Shown here piece by piece: positions 1-11,743 of a stretch of DNA of 64,000 nt; the stretch's first letter is position 1, and every line of letters starts with the position of its first letter. The position numbers and the translations under genes were made by a program. The notes below the pieces were generated by a model, which made no database searches, had not been told where the DNA came from, and saw only the letters and a list, made by a program, of their open reading frames with translations. The DNA comes from Tanypteryx hageni (Eukaryota > Arthropoda > Insecta > Odonata > Petaluridae): positions 72,181,315 to 72,245,314 of the forward strand of contig CM054116.1 of NCBI GenBank assembly GCA_028673005.1, read 5' to 3'.

Positions 1-2055
1 TTGTCATACAGTTTCATAAAAAATTATAAACTAATTATAAGCTAATTTAAGACAAATTCACTATGAATCTATTTATACATATATAGACACAAATATGTTA
101 AATCTACCCTATTATTTCACAGAGATGCATTCTTGAAAAGCAAATAGCGGGTCATTGTTTCAAACAGGAAAAAAGAAAGCAATGGAGATTTCCAAATGAA
201 TCAAATTATTGTCTATGAATATGTATAACACCACCATTTACATGTTCAAAAATATATCAAACTTATTATATGAATCAACACTTTAATGCTATGTAAAAAA
301 TAAAATGAGGACAAAATTCGAGTTATCTTGAATCTAATGCCCATTTAAGAGCACTTTATGCTGAATTTTTGACTCAAATTAAACAACAAAATGTGCTGTA
401 ATCATGGAAATTTTAAAAATTGGCAGCTTTTGTATCATAATTTTTGGGCTAATTTTGAATGGATGTTTCTACAAGTCAGTCATATGATTTCATGCTTAAG
501 GACTTGTTTGGATAAAATATCTGTTTATGTTTAGATCTCAAATACAATTAAGTGCTGATGCTATATAGCAAATTGACTTTGTAAATTCGAATAAAAATAT
601 CCCACGATAGTTCCTGTTCAAATCAAATTTAGAAATGAAATACTTAATTTGATCCCAGCAATTACAATCTATAGCCCACATAAGGCATATTAAGGGGCCA
701 ATAAGATAAATGCAGTCAAAATTAAATATAAAACTACATGCATAAAAATCTAGCCGTTTTAATGAATACCCATTTAAAAAACCTTTCTTCACATATGAGC
801 AAATCTGTATGAACTTACCAGTGCATTAAGTAGTTTCATACCTAAAATTAACACTTAGAATGAAAAACAACAAAGCCATTCTACTAAAATAACGCAAAAA
901 ATCTAATATGAAAAGGTTTAGTGTAGGAGCACATTTTCAATTTCAATTACAGAATATCTTATGTGAATTGTCATAATATACAAATGCCAAATTATCAGAT
1001 CATAAAATTATGGAGTTTAACTGTAATGACCATATCAAACAACATGTATGACTGTAGTTAGAAGATGCAATTTTGCAACAATATTGCATATATCATGCAA
1101 TAGCATCGATTTTAAATATTATCAGATTCATAAAAAACAATTCAAATGCATATCAAATTCAAGTGTGCTCTACATATGCAAATTCATATTTTAATTGTGA
1201 AAGAATTAAATTTCTTTTCACCATATACCGTAGATGACACTGCCACCGCATTAGCTGTGATAATATTAAAATTCACAGATGCACTGCTGTTCAACAAAAA
1301 TTGTGTTCATGCAGAGAATTTTTCCTTAATTCTTGAATTTATTATTAAATAAGGAAATTTTAATAAAAACCTTGAATATTACATTACAAAATGATATGAC
1401 AAAATTAATTTACCTATTTAATCAAGATTTTTACATAAGCTGCATTGTCAGCACAAATTCTAACATCAGGGGTTTTATAACAATGATAGGCCAAAATTAG
1501 TAACTTTTCCAAAAATCTAATCCATTTCAACCTTGTGAAGCTTCATAAGTGCTATGACACATTCAACTTCTGAAACAGTTCAACGATTTCAATGATGCAT
1601 TGATTTAATTATGATCGGGTGAATGAATGATTGAAGCAATACTACATTTTATGAAATAGGTTTGAATTGCTAGCTGATATCTTTGATGCTACATTTACAT
1701 AATAGTTAAAATTTCAACAACATAAACATATATCCCTTACACATATTGTACTACTTCACTGATGTTTCAGGAAGAGCAAATTTGTTACTTTCTAGTACTA
1801 CCTTAAAAAATCAGTAACATTACAGTTTTATAATTCAAATATTGGAAACCTACTATTTAACATTTAGCTGATAACTATACACAATGCATCGACTTTATCC
1901 TTTCCAAACATGAACGCTAGTTATTTTGTAAGAAAAACTTGAGAGGAAACGAAACAGCCAAAAATGGCAGCTACTTATTCGCTGCAAAATTTGCAATGGA
2001 AAAAATCATGTGTAATAAAAACATTGCCCAATGAATGAAAAAAGTAATTACTTAC
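1..2055. other. Left-edge intron of mRpS11, nothing recognised
   Basis: AT-rich sequence to the 3' side of the last visible mRpS11 exon. No exon with the conserved uS11 C-terminal motif, no RNA gene and no element with paired ends was seen. Short reading frames here have no recognisable motif. Confidence 0.5.
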
Positions 2056-4213
2056 CATTCTGCCAGGACCCAATCCTTGAACTCTAACACGTACAGTCTT
2101 ATATCCTTTACTGACAGCCGACTGCAATAACAATTGCAATATTATTAGCATTTAGTTAATTTAGTATATTTTCATTAAATCTTCAACGTGTAATCTATAT
2201 GTGAAACTAACCGTGCTTAAACTTATGGCAGTGGCTTGTGCAGCAATGTTAGTGCCCTTCCTTGTGTTTTTAAAGCCTTCCATACCACACGAACGAAGTA
2301 TTTTAACATCACCTATAACAAATTCTTATATAAATTTTAGATTGTTGTATAATAAATGCCAACATACAAAATTCTTTTAAGGAAGAGAATGACTAACCTT
2401 TGCTATCACTGATGCTTAATATGGTGTTGTTAGGTGTAGCACGAATGTTACATATCGGTATTTCTTTGAATGGAATGCCTCCAAACAACCTATTTGGTGT
2501 GTCCTCATCAGGATACACATCATCTTGCCTATGTATAAAAATGACCAAATTACAACAATAAAATCAGATTCTCCCAAGTTATAAAACCTCGTAAAAGAAT
2601 AAAACATACAGTATATAAAGATTCCTCTTCCCCAGGAATGTTGTTTATCCTGAAATAGAAAAGGACGTTTAGATATGAAAAATTCTGTGCACAGATTAAC
2701 CCCATTTAAATTATCATCATCACGATCGACTCCAAAAATTATCTCCAAATACACAAAGGAAATAAGAAATAAATACAATTATCCCTTATAACTCCAAATG
2801 ATTTGGAACGGCAATTTATTGTATGAATATAATTTCCAAACATCCCAGTACCATTACAACCATTCCTAGGGAGTCAGTCATTGTTCATTAATAAAACATA
2901 TAAAAAGATACTAGCTCCATTACATCAAGACATTATGGTATAACATCCAAATAAGTTATGCAAGCTATACCTGCGTATATAGTCGCCATATAAACAAAAG
3001 GAATTTAAGTATTTACGAAGACAAGAATTAGGTTGATGTAATTAGCAACGCATTTTATTTATAATTAACCATGCAGTTTAAAATGCTAAATGTTTCCTTG
3101 CTTGAAACTAAATCATAATTACTGAACCTGGAAATTAAATATGTTCACACAATGAAACGTATACATTCATATGTACAAGGTACAAACGTAAATAAAAGAT
3201 ATTTGCATATAAAGGTCATATACAATCACATTTTTCTAATGATATAAACATCTATAATGTATCTGTTGAAAATGTGAATGCCTTAAGGAGTAAAAGTCAA
3301 TGCGAAACTAATTGATTAAACAATAGAAAATTGATTCCTATCAAAATTCACATTAACAATTACACTAATGTACGAATAAGAAAAGCAATTTTCCTTCCTC
3401 TAAATAAAACATCATCACCAGAAAGTATCTGAAATTATAGACATGGTTACATAAAGATTGAATGCCTTTGATATGAAAAACAAGTAATACATAGTAAAAA
3501 TCAATTTTGTTTAAATGCACGACCTGTAACAAGAGGCTGAGTAAAGAAATCCTATTTTTGTGAAGAATGACAACGTTAGAAAACACAACAACGTAAAAAT
3601 TTAACAAAGAACGACATCCTACGTCTTGCACTGAAGGCTTTCCTTGGCTACGCTCTATATATATACCACTAAGTCGCCGATTAAGTAAAAATATACAGTG
3701 CTGGAGGAGAAATAATGGTTTCGCATGTATGCAAAATAATATGAATTTAGCTACTAAGGACAATGCAAGCAAACCGTTTAAAGTGTGAAATTAACAAATT
3801 TATTGATAGACCCCACCCTTTTTCCCACATCAGCCATATTGGAACTTTAAATACACCATTTGTGTCCTTCGGACGCCATTTTGAGTAGGTCTAGATTTTC
3901 GGAACCTCATACCAACCGTTATTAAACGTACTCACCTTTTTATCATAGAATCAACAACGATTAACTTCTCTCCTTCTGTTCCTTCATCTTTAGCGGGCAT
4001 TGAAGCGAGCATTTCTCTCCGGCCTTCGGCTTTGCTACGTGGCAAAGAAGTATGAATACTAGCTCTATTACACAATGAATTCGGTGTTACAGAAAAAGTA
4101 AACGAATGCGTCCTCGAGAAAATATTCCCACATAAGACACTACAGCAAGTACGTGGAACCTTATTTCTCATTTCGGCCAAGCTTTTTGCGGAATATATCA
4201 CCTTCCGTAGCAT
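2056..4213 (-). CDS. mRpS11: Mitochondrial small-subunit ribosomal protein uS11m, 3' end missing
   Basis: Small-subunit protein of the mitochondrial ribosome, uS11 family, part of the mRNA platform. Exons on the minus strand are 3936-4213, 2398-2528, 2212-2312 and 2056-2121. All junctions have GT donors and AG acceptors and the reading frame is kept (2, 1, 0 bases over). They encode 192 residues. The first about 90 residues look like a mitochondrial targeting region with many Ser, Arg and Lys. Then come the family blocks [20 protein letters not shown], the Cys-Gly-x-Glu-Gly-Phe-Lys-Asn stretch with KGTNIAAQA, and [11 protein letters not shown]. After the donor at 2050-2055 the expected last segment (MGGL, ITDNTP, basic PRK tail) was not found in 1-2049, so the final exon is probably outside the window. 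The start is the first Met of the exon 1 frame. Identification is firm; completeness is not. Confidence 0.93.
2529..3935 (-). other. mRpS11 intron 1
   Basis: Intron of about 1.4 kb between the leader exon and the first conserved uS11m exon. The donor is GTGAGT and the acceptor ends in AG. Two GCCAT motifs (around 3832 and 3878) lie close to exon 1 and resemble YY1-type sites, which is only a suggestion. No nested gene or element was recognised. Confidence 0.6.
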
Positions 4214-5658
4214 AATGGGAGATTTTAATACCTACACAAAATATACGTCGTAACTGAACCACTTCCCCTTTCCGAATGACCTACTCATCTGATGTCCGCG
4301 ATGGTCGAATCGATAGTGACAGTCGATATATACGTAAACACGGTTAATTTAGCTTATAAAATACAATGCAACCTAATTTTTCTGTTAATATCGTTTAATT
4401 TCCATTTTAAATAACGAAAAAATAATTTTATTTTTTCATTAACGCCGGTTATTGCCCATTATATTCGTATTGTTTGTCGATATTGGCGATGCTCAGGTAT
4501 TGTTTAATTGTGATTGAATATAACCATATAACCACGTTGTAGCAGTGTTGGACCTGAACAATGATTAAAGTTAAATCTACATTAGTGTTCGACCCAAACA
4601 CCAAATTAAAGTTATAACTGAGAAAAATATAATATAGAAACATAAGATCATTAATAAAGAAACTTATGTTTGAGACACTTGACTATAAATGGAAATAGAA
4701 GCATTCTAACAAGTTCCTGATTTCGAATCGAAGACTCAGAAAAACTTGTTAGATATATAAATTAAAACGTTAGTGTTGTCCTTTGTATTTCGAGTTACCT
4801 AACGAAATGAACATCAAACGATGCCCAAAAACAACTATTGCTGAGACCCATGCTTATCCATCATTGTTAAATGAATACTTCGAAAAGCTCGCCTTTTTCT
4901 GTGCACCAAATTTGTCACCGCTTTGGAAAGTCTTTTCACTCGAAACTGAATCATGGTTGAGATATGTTATCATTTTCAAAACTCTTGCTACAGTACCTAT
5001 TACACATGCTCGTACTTCAATAAGTACCGTTATTTTCTAGTCTTAAACTTCTTTATTCATTATTATTTGATATAATTTGACGAATGGTAACTATTTATTT
5101 CTCGTGTCGTATTAGTAAATGCACCATTTCACCTTTTTATAAAAATTTCAGCATGACACTTTCGGTAGGTAAGAAAATTTAAATCCGTAATTTTTCGCTA
5201 TCCAAGTAGTGAATTTTTTTATTGTGAGATGGATCTAAAATTTTAATGTTAATATTGCATCATCTCTGATATTGTAAATGTCGTTTCCTGTTTGCCTCTA
5301 CGAACCTACTGGAATAATTATTATTGTATTGGAACAACAGAGTTTGTCTTTAAAGCTCCAAATAATGTGGAGCGTGCTATCATCAGAATGAGGGATAGTA
5401 AAGCCTGAGGGTGAATCTGTGGCTGCCAAGAATTACAGGAACAACTGACCGAAAACATAGATGCGCTAACTCCAATTGTGATCTATTGTTTTGAATACGT
5501 TTAATAGAGTTTTTACGATAATTTCTCCTTTTTGTTTGCGACAATTCAGATACTTGGAGTACGGGACTGTTTAAAAATCTATTATACTTTACAAGATTAA
5601 ACAATACGGTGTAATTTTATCCCTCTGTGAAAATAAGAAAAAATATATTCAAATTTTC
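4214..5658. promoter_or_regulatory. Upstream region of mRpS11, intergenic
   Basis: Region 5' of mRpS11. A core with more CG than its surroundings lies at about 4250-4330 and includes an ATCGATAG word similar to the insect DRE element (TATCGATA). It probably holds the mRpS11 promoter, inferred from position and composition only. The rest, up to the hAT remnant, is AT-rich. The minus-strand frame at 5383-5604 has no recognisable family. Confidence 0.35.
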
Positions 5659-6322
5659 GTGTGGAATGCCTCAGAGACACTAAATATAAGAATTATATTA
5701 GATGGTGATGATTTAAAATATTTTTGTAAATATGGTAAATGCACGCTGTCAGCTAAGTTAAGTGATATTGAAAGGCATCATAGCACAATGAAACACAAGA
5801 AAGCCAAAGAGCCCTTTAGTTCTCAGCATCAAAATGTATTGACATTCAAGAAAATTGGTGAATGAGGATGTGCAAAGGCAGAAAGTAGCATAGCACTTTT
5901 CATAGCTGTACATTGTGCATTAAGGGTAGTTGATCACTTGAGTGACATTTGTAAAGTTCAAATTGCAGACAGAAGAGAACGTAAGGAATTAAAACTGCGA
6001 AGAAGAAAATGTACTTCAATAATATGTAATGCTATAGCACCACATTTTGTGGAAGACTGATTTAGGAAATAGAAAGTTCAGTTTAATTATCGATGAAAGT
6101 AATAACATTAGCGCTACAAAAATGTTGGGCATTGTAATACGGTACTATTCAAATTTTAAGAAACAGTTCGTTGTAACTTTTCTTGACATAATTGAGCTCA
6201 GTGGAATGTAATGCAGAAGGAATATATGAAGCTTTAAAAACATCAATAAGAAATAATGGATTAGATTTGCATAGGCTTATTGCACTTGGTACTGATAATG
6301 CAGCTGTAATGGTCGGTATTAA
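5659..6322 (+). pseudogene. hAT transposase pseudogene, 5' part
   Basis: N-terminal half of a hAT-superfamily transposase. It begins with a BED/TTF-like zinc finger (Tyr-Phe-Cys-Lys-Tyr-Gly-Lys-Cys, then a His-rich stretch HHSTMKHKKAK at 5779-5811). It continues with IALFIAVHCALRVVDHL and the catalytic-domain stretches SLIIDESNNIS and ALGTDNAAVMVG. The frame is broken by stops or shifts near 5863, 6060 and 6205. The coding track stops exactly at a TTAA (6319-6322) and resumes at 11744-11747. This shows that the gene was split by a TTAA-specific insertion. Confidence 0.85.
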
Positions 6323-6331
6323 CCCTAGAAC

Positions 6332-6616
6332 CAGGGCGGGCCTGAGCTACGGGCAAGCTGGGCAGCTGCCCGGGGCGCCAAAGTTTTGGGGGCTCTATCC
6401 CGATCATTTATCTATGCATTACTTGTAAGTGAATAAATATTGGACACCAATTTATATCGAGGAAGTCTAAAATCTTGATGGCATCCCTTTTAATTTTTCA
6501 TTATCAATAATTTTTACAGAGCGATGAATAAATTAACATGTACTTTGTAAATATCTCAACAAACATTAGTGTGTGCTATTTTGCCCGGGGCGGCAAAATT
6601 CCTCGGGCCGGCCCTG
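6332..6616. mobile_element. 285 bp hAT-type MITE in the piggyBac left terminus
   Basis: An exact 8 bp duplication CCTAGAAC flanks it (6324-6331 and 6617-6624). The ends are CAGGGCGGGCCTGAGC and, read inward on the other strand, CAGGGCCGGCCCGAGG. Eight-base duplications and CAG-starting ends are typical of hAT. It carries GC-rich ends (gccccgggg words at both sides) and no coding capacity. Confidence 0.85.
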
Positions 6617-7342
6617 CCTAGAACTTCCAAGGGGGACCTCTGAGTCCCACAACCTGTTTTTTCATATGTTTCTCTTTTATAAATGATGGAAAAGTCTGGA
6701 TATTATATTACATTGTGCAGAGATCAATGTATGCATATTTCAATTTTCTGCAAATTATTTAATCATTGGCTGCATGCCTTGACACGTGGGTAGCCAACTT
6801 ATAGGGCACCATATGTGTGGAAAGCACAGTGTGGAGCACACTATAAACTTGAGTCAGATGAATCAGATTAAACCATTTTTCTAATCAATTTGTTATTATT
6901 TCTGTAAATACAATCTTACTGCAATATTAATACGATCTTGAAAACATGAGGAAGAATGTAAAAGAATTGTTCTAATGTAAATATAGTACTACTTATGTCA
7001 ACCCACTATTCCCTAAAACACCTATATAGAAAGGAAATTTTTATTAATTGATACAGAAGTGAACAGGACAAGAAAAATATGTGATTATGTAAAACTTGGG
7101 ATGCAAATTTTCATGAAAAATTAGAAAATTCTCACCTCTTGCCACTAAGGAGCCGACCCCAGCACCAACTCTGAGGCTAAAAACTTTGGCTGCCAGGATG
7201 ACAGACATTTGGATTTAAATGTTCCTCCGTTAGATGGAATAATCTGTGTATAGACAAAAGGAAAATACCATATAAACCCTTCTTAAAACATTACTTGTAT
7301 GCAAGACCAATGAATAAATAAAATACCTTGCAACTGGATTTC

Positions 7343-8875
7343 TTAAATCATCCTCATGCACCTGTACAATATGCTGCCATGAATTTCTCTCCCTTCCTGT
7401 ATGACTGGCACAATTACATCATGCTTCAGGAAAAGATTCCTGAAGCTCTTCAGCAGATGGGGTGGATCAAATATAGTAACCACTGTCTGCCCTTCAAATT
7501 CAAAGGGGGGATTACCATAATCTGCTCCCATGAGCTTCAGGGCCTTGACATTGTTGGTGCCCATGTCACAGACAGTGGCAACAATATTTAATCCTGCCCC
7601 CTTCACTGCCTGCATAACTTCCATTAGTACACCCTGCAGGACATTTGAGGGTGTACTTGCATGTGAAAAATAATATGCCACTGGCTGTTTCCAATTAAAC
7701 CACAGCCCACGAACCATGAAAACAAGAGCCTGTCGAGCTATGTTGCCAGATGTGTCCTTACTTCCATGGTCCACATAACCAAAAATCCTGTCAGATTTTT
7801 TGTCATAGGTGAGCTGTGGTCTGATTGACATTTTGTCAAACATTAAACTACAATACCGTTCTGCATCACTCATCTTGTGGGTTCTTAAAGAAAGAAAGTG
7901 AAAGATTTCTGGGTTGATGCCGGTATGAAAAGGGAAAGTTCTGGGAATGGATGTTCGAGTTTTCTTTGATAAAAGAGGAAGGAAAGAACATAGCAAAGAA
8001 TAACTTTTAGGACTTTTTTTGAAAAGGGACCGAGCTAGAATTTTCTCACTTATTGTCCATTGTCCAGCAGGGGACAAATGTTTTTCAAAGGCATTAAAGA
8101 TACTACTGTCTGACAGATGGCGGATTGAACTCAAGTGGGTTTTTATTCTGATACTGATCCTCTTCAGTCTGTTTATTATCCTGCGCTGATTCAGCAGTTT
8201 ATTGTACAAGACTCTCTCCCTAGGAGTCATTTGTGTGACCCTAGTCATATAAATATCATGCAGAATCGAATGCTTAACACCTTTCCCAGTTGCAGTCTGA
8301 GAGCTAGTGGATGCCTCACTAGTTCTAATATCATCCGGCATATGGGAAAGTGTAGAAACAGGTGAAATATTTAACACAGCAAGCAAAGGGGAGTGCCTAT
8401 CACCTTTCTCCATTGATCCCAGGATTGGAGAGCTGGTGATGATTTCACCTACTCCATCACCAATAGAGGCAGGTGTTGAAACGGGTGACATCTGAAAATA
8501 ACCATTGTGGGCCTGAGGTGCTAGGTGTTGAGGAATGCACAGTAGAGAAAGATGGACTTTCAAAATGAGAAGATTCAGAATTAACGGAGGTTGAAGCATA
8601 AAATGATGAAGAAGCAGAGGTAGAAGGCAAGATATAAGAGGATGGAGTAGTGGTACAAGATAGGTTCCGAATACTAGGTATTGCATTTCTTTTTAGTTTG
8701 AGGCACTCACTTGTCTGGAACTGGGAGTGATCGAAATGCCTCTTGCATATCGATGCTTTTGTGTTTAGTAAATGAGCAGGGATTCCACTTTGTGAAGGAT
8801 TTTGACAAAAAAATCCTCCTTTGCTCTCAGCCCTGAAAAAAAAATGAAACAAACTATTAGGCAATGAATAAATAA

Positions 8876-8935
<60 letters not shown>

Positions 8936-9850
8936 CTATAGGTATGTTTTTATGTACAAAATTAAAACAATTATATTACGATGAAATTCCTTACCACTTA
9001 CGCAATTACATTATTTGTAAACATTCCGGCTCAGTTACAGATATCTATGATAAACAAAACGGATAATTCCATTCAAGTAAATATTCATTTTTTAAAGAAA
9101 ATCTTAGATAAATACCTATATTTATAATGTTTCCCTAGTCATTCGCACTTTCACAAACAGTTTAACTGATCTGATATTGAGGATTGCTCAAAATACTCCC
9201 TCGGACGCGTTGTATAGTTTTGCAATATATTTGCCGCGGTAACATGAGGAGCATATTAAAAATGCATAACGTTTAAAATTCTTTTCTTCTTCTTTGATAA
9301 TTCTACAATTACTTTGCTTTCTTTGGGATGCCTACGATGACGTAATTAAAAATTATAGAGATGAGAGGCAATAAATGCATTAATTATCCTCTATACAGAA
9401 ATGTCTGGAAATTCCTTCCAAAAGCACGATGAATTATTTCGCTTACTTAGGATATGCAGTTGAGGGATAGTACCAAAATGTTCTCCGTTTTACATGAAAT
9501 ATTTTGATAGTTATTTACATACCTAATGAAATCGTCGGGAAAAAGAGTTATATGCGGAATATGTATACATATATTAATTTGTCTATGTGTATTGCTTGAC
9601 GTTTTCACGAGGTCAATCAATGGACAAAGTGGGGCATATCGAGGCAAATAATAAGTTTATTTTGCTAACGTGAATTATGGAATGATTATATTAATAACAA
9701 GGCTACCATAATAAAGTGCGAACGAAAGTAAAGAATTGAAGAAATGGTAATAATTAAATCAACACATTGACTCTATAACAACTTACCTATTTTATTCGCG
9801 GGAATCGATGCAGCTGTGCACTTGGTCACAGCCGTTGATTACACACCTCC
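7343..9850 (-). pseudogene. P-element/THAP9-like transposase, frameshifted and truncated
   Basis: Minus-strand transposase related to P elements and THAP9, DNA-cutting enzymes with a THAP zinc finger and an RNase H-like catalytic core. A THAP second half is seen at about 8680-8830 (ICKRHFDHSQF, then LKLKRNAIPSI). A possible first THAP exon with CVINGCDQVHSC lies near 9800-9850. A Ser/Thr-rich linker, a coiled-coil stretch (RERVLYNKLLNQRRIINRLKR) and the catalytic core follow: FDKMSI, VCDMGTNN and FDPPHLLKSFRNLFLKHD. The longest frame, 8686-7343, is open for 447 codons. The THAP part and the core are in different frames, so one shift lies near 8490-8530. The frame ends shortly after the HLLKSFRN block, so the C-terminal third is missing. 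The exon structure at the 5' side is uncertain. Confidence 0.75.
8878..8934. repeat. (TA)n/(CA)n microsatellite
   Basis: About 40 bp of alternating TA followed by a short CA run. It lies in the upstream part of the THAP9-like gene and creates artificial Tyr-Ile repeat frames on both strands. Confidence 0.95.
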
Positions 9851-10095
9851 TTACAACCAGTATTTTTCACTTTCGCTGTCAACAAACTAAATTGGAAATA
9901 TCAACGGCTTCAAATATGGCTCCCCCGGAAATCCCCTGTGATCCCCTGGTGCCCATTCAGCGTAGCCAACCAACGTGTTACCAACTCCCAGCTATAGATT
10001 TCCGCTAAATTTCTTCACTTCCGCTTTTTGTTTTGGTACCGCTGATAGATGGCGGTAAAACACTATACAGCAAAGACTAGTACCCCTACCCTATA

Positions 10096-11545
10096 CAGTA
10101 AACTCCCAGTTATCTGGTACTCAAGCATCCGGATTTCTCACGCAACCGGCATAAAGATTTGATCTTGCTTGAAATTATGAACTATGGCGTTTCAATTCTC
10201 GCGGTAGTTTTTTCGGTTGCGGCAGTTGCTGACGTTTTTCACGTATTCGATACCTCGATCATAGAGTAAGGATGTATCCTTAGTCTATGCTCTCGATAGA
10301 TGCTATGCTTGCTATTTCCGGGTATTTGAATAACACTTACATCGGAGAATTTATGAGCCAGTAATCGTGTTGTTTATCGGGGAAAATTGTGATCGTGTTT
10401 TTTATCGAAAATTTTCCACCCCTCAATTTGCAATGTTGTCAAAGAAGAATATCTCCAGAGGACTAAAGCGGAAACGTGTCGTTTTGGCTTTAAAACAAAA
10501 AATTGAAATTTGCAAAAGACTACGAAAGGGTGAAAATCGTAATGGCCTTATGTAAGAATTCAATGTTGGTTCATCAACAATCGATGACATTAAGGCGCAA
10601 AGTGAAAAGCTTAATGAGTTTTTTGTGAAATCCGAAAGTGATAACATCATAGAACGGCGTCATACACTTCATACCCCTAAGCTTGAAGACTTGGACAGTG
10701 CATTGTATGAATGGTTCTCGTTGAAGAGGAAAGTGATGAAGAGGATGAACACGTTGAACGAGTCTCGTGGCGGGCTGCTGCTGAAGGATTCGAAAATGTC
10801 ATAGAATTTGTTGAGCAACAAAACTGCTTCACTGCCCAAACTAATGCAATTTCACCTTTCGCATTCCAAATTTTACAAGAGGGAAGGAAAGCATGCAAGC
10901 AGACGGACATAATAAATTTATTCAAGAAAGCTGCCAATTCTATGTCTTCTCAACCTTCGACATCAGTTGCTGTTGATGAATCAAATTTTAGTGCAGTGGA
11001 TGACCCTGATGAAATACCATCCATGATTCTTGAATCTAGCCAGTCAAGTGACAGCCTCTACTAACGCCTAGGTAATTATTTTTTTTCTGAAATTGATTTT
11101 TTTTGTTTGTTTCACTATTCTCGTGCCTCAGATATTATTTTTTGTCTTGTTTATTCTTTTATACCAACTTGACCTCTTCAAAATTCTCTTTTACATTTCA
11201 TTATTAGGAAAATAAGGCGGTTCCGGTAGCCAGCGCCATCCGACGGCCAAAATTACAACTCTTTCCATGAGCATTTGCAGTGAAGCAGTCACCAAAGTTT
11301 TTGTTAAGTGCACGGGCATTAGACATTCATAAAGTGGAATAATTCGTGTAAAAACAATTAAATTTTATATATTTATATTCGTATTATGGACATTTTACTT
11401 AATTTTCATTGTTTTAACTGTATTTTTAGGACAACTAAGGCTTGCTGTTTTTGGTTTCTATAAAAATATTTTTTATGCAACCAGCATATTAATCTAACCG
11501 GCAACCTCCATTCCCCATATATGCCGGATAATAGAGAGTTGACTG
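10096..11545 (+). mobile_element. Tigger element, internally deleted, 1450 bp
   Basis: TA duplications at 10094-10095 and 11546-11547. The ends are CAGTAAACTCCCAGTTATC and, on the opposite strand, CAGTCAACTCTCTATTATCC, matching the pogo/Tigger style. It contains only the N- and C-terminal parts of the transposase and sits inside the TTAA element. Confidence 0.9.
10430..11064 (+). pseudogene. Tigger transposase remnant, catalytic core deleted
   Basis: The N-terminal CENP-B/pogo DNA-binding region is visible (KRKRVVLALKQKIEICKRL, then [15 protein letters not shown] and [17 protein letters not shown]), broken by a stop near 10553. It runs directly into an acidic C-terminal tail at 10711-11064 ([31 protein letters not shown]). 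The DDE catalytic segment normally between them is absent, so this copy cannot encode an active enzyme. Confidence 0.85.
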
Positions 11546-11743
11546 TACCAGGCTTTGCTATCCCAGTTACCTGCCCCTGGTCTTCATGTACATATAATTT
11601 CAAATAAATTACTAAAATTGTATAGCTGTATTCCTATGATGTTTTAAAATATGTAACAATAGGTTCGAAACATTACTATGACTTTTTATTGTATTTTAGA
11701 TGATCAGCCTCTGAGGCTCCTAACCCCCTTGGTAGTTCTAGGG

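Larger units (their letters stand above)
6323..11743. mobile_element. TTAA-flanked piggyBac-type element, 5.4 kb, nested insertions inside
   Basis: Flanked on both sides by TTAA (6319-6322 and 11744-11747), the piggyBac target duplication. The inverted ends read CCCTAGAACTTCCAAGGGGG on the left (interrupted by a hAT MITE) and CCCTAGAACTACCAAGGGGG on the right, with one mismatch in 20. The element sits inside a hAT transposase frame that is restored when the element and one TTAA are removed. No piggyBac transposase was found inside. The interior holds a P/THAP9-like transposase and an internally deleted Tigger, so it may be a non-autonomous piggyBac that acquired other elements. Confidence 0.8.

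Noticed and set aside
1..2049. Last exon of mRpS11
   Set aside because: Searched by eye for the conserved MGGL, ITDNTP and PRK segments on the minus strand; none found, so it is not called.
2416..2778. 120 aa minus-strand frame
   Set aside because: It overlaps mRpS11 exon 2 in a different frame and runs into its intron; it has no family motif.
4262..4320. Hammerhead ribozyme-like CTGATG and CGAA words
   Set aside because: The core lacks the required CUGAUGA...GAAA arrangement and paired stems.
7328..7591. 87 aa plus-strand frame
   Set aside because: It is antisense to the P/THAP9-like transposase, whose motifs are clear on the other strand.
8457..9066. Tyr-Ile repeat starts of frames
   Set aside because: The repeated residues come from the (TA)n microsatellite. 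Only the downstream THAP-like part is meaningful.
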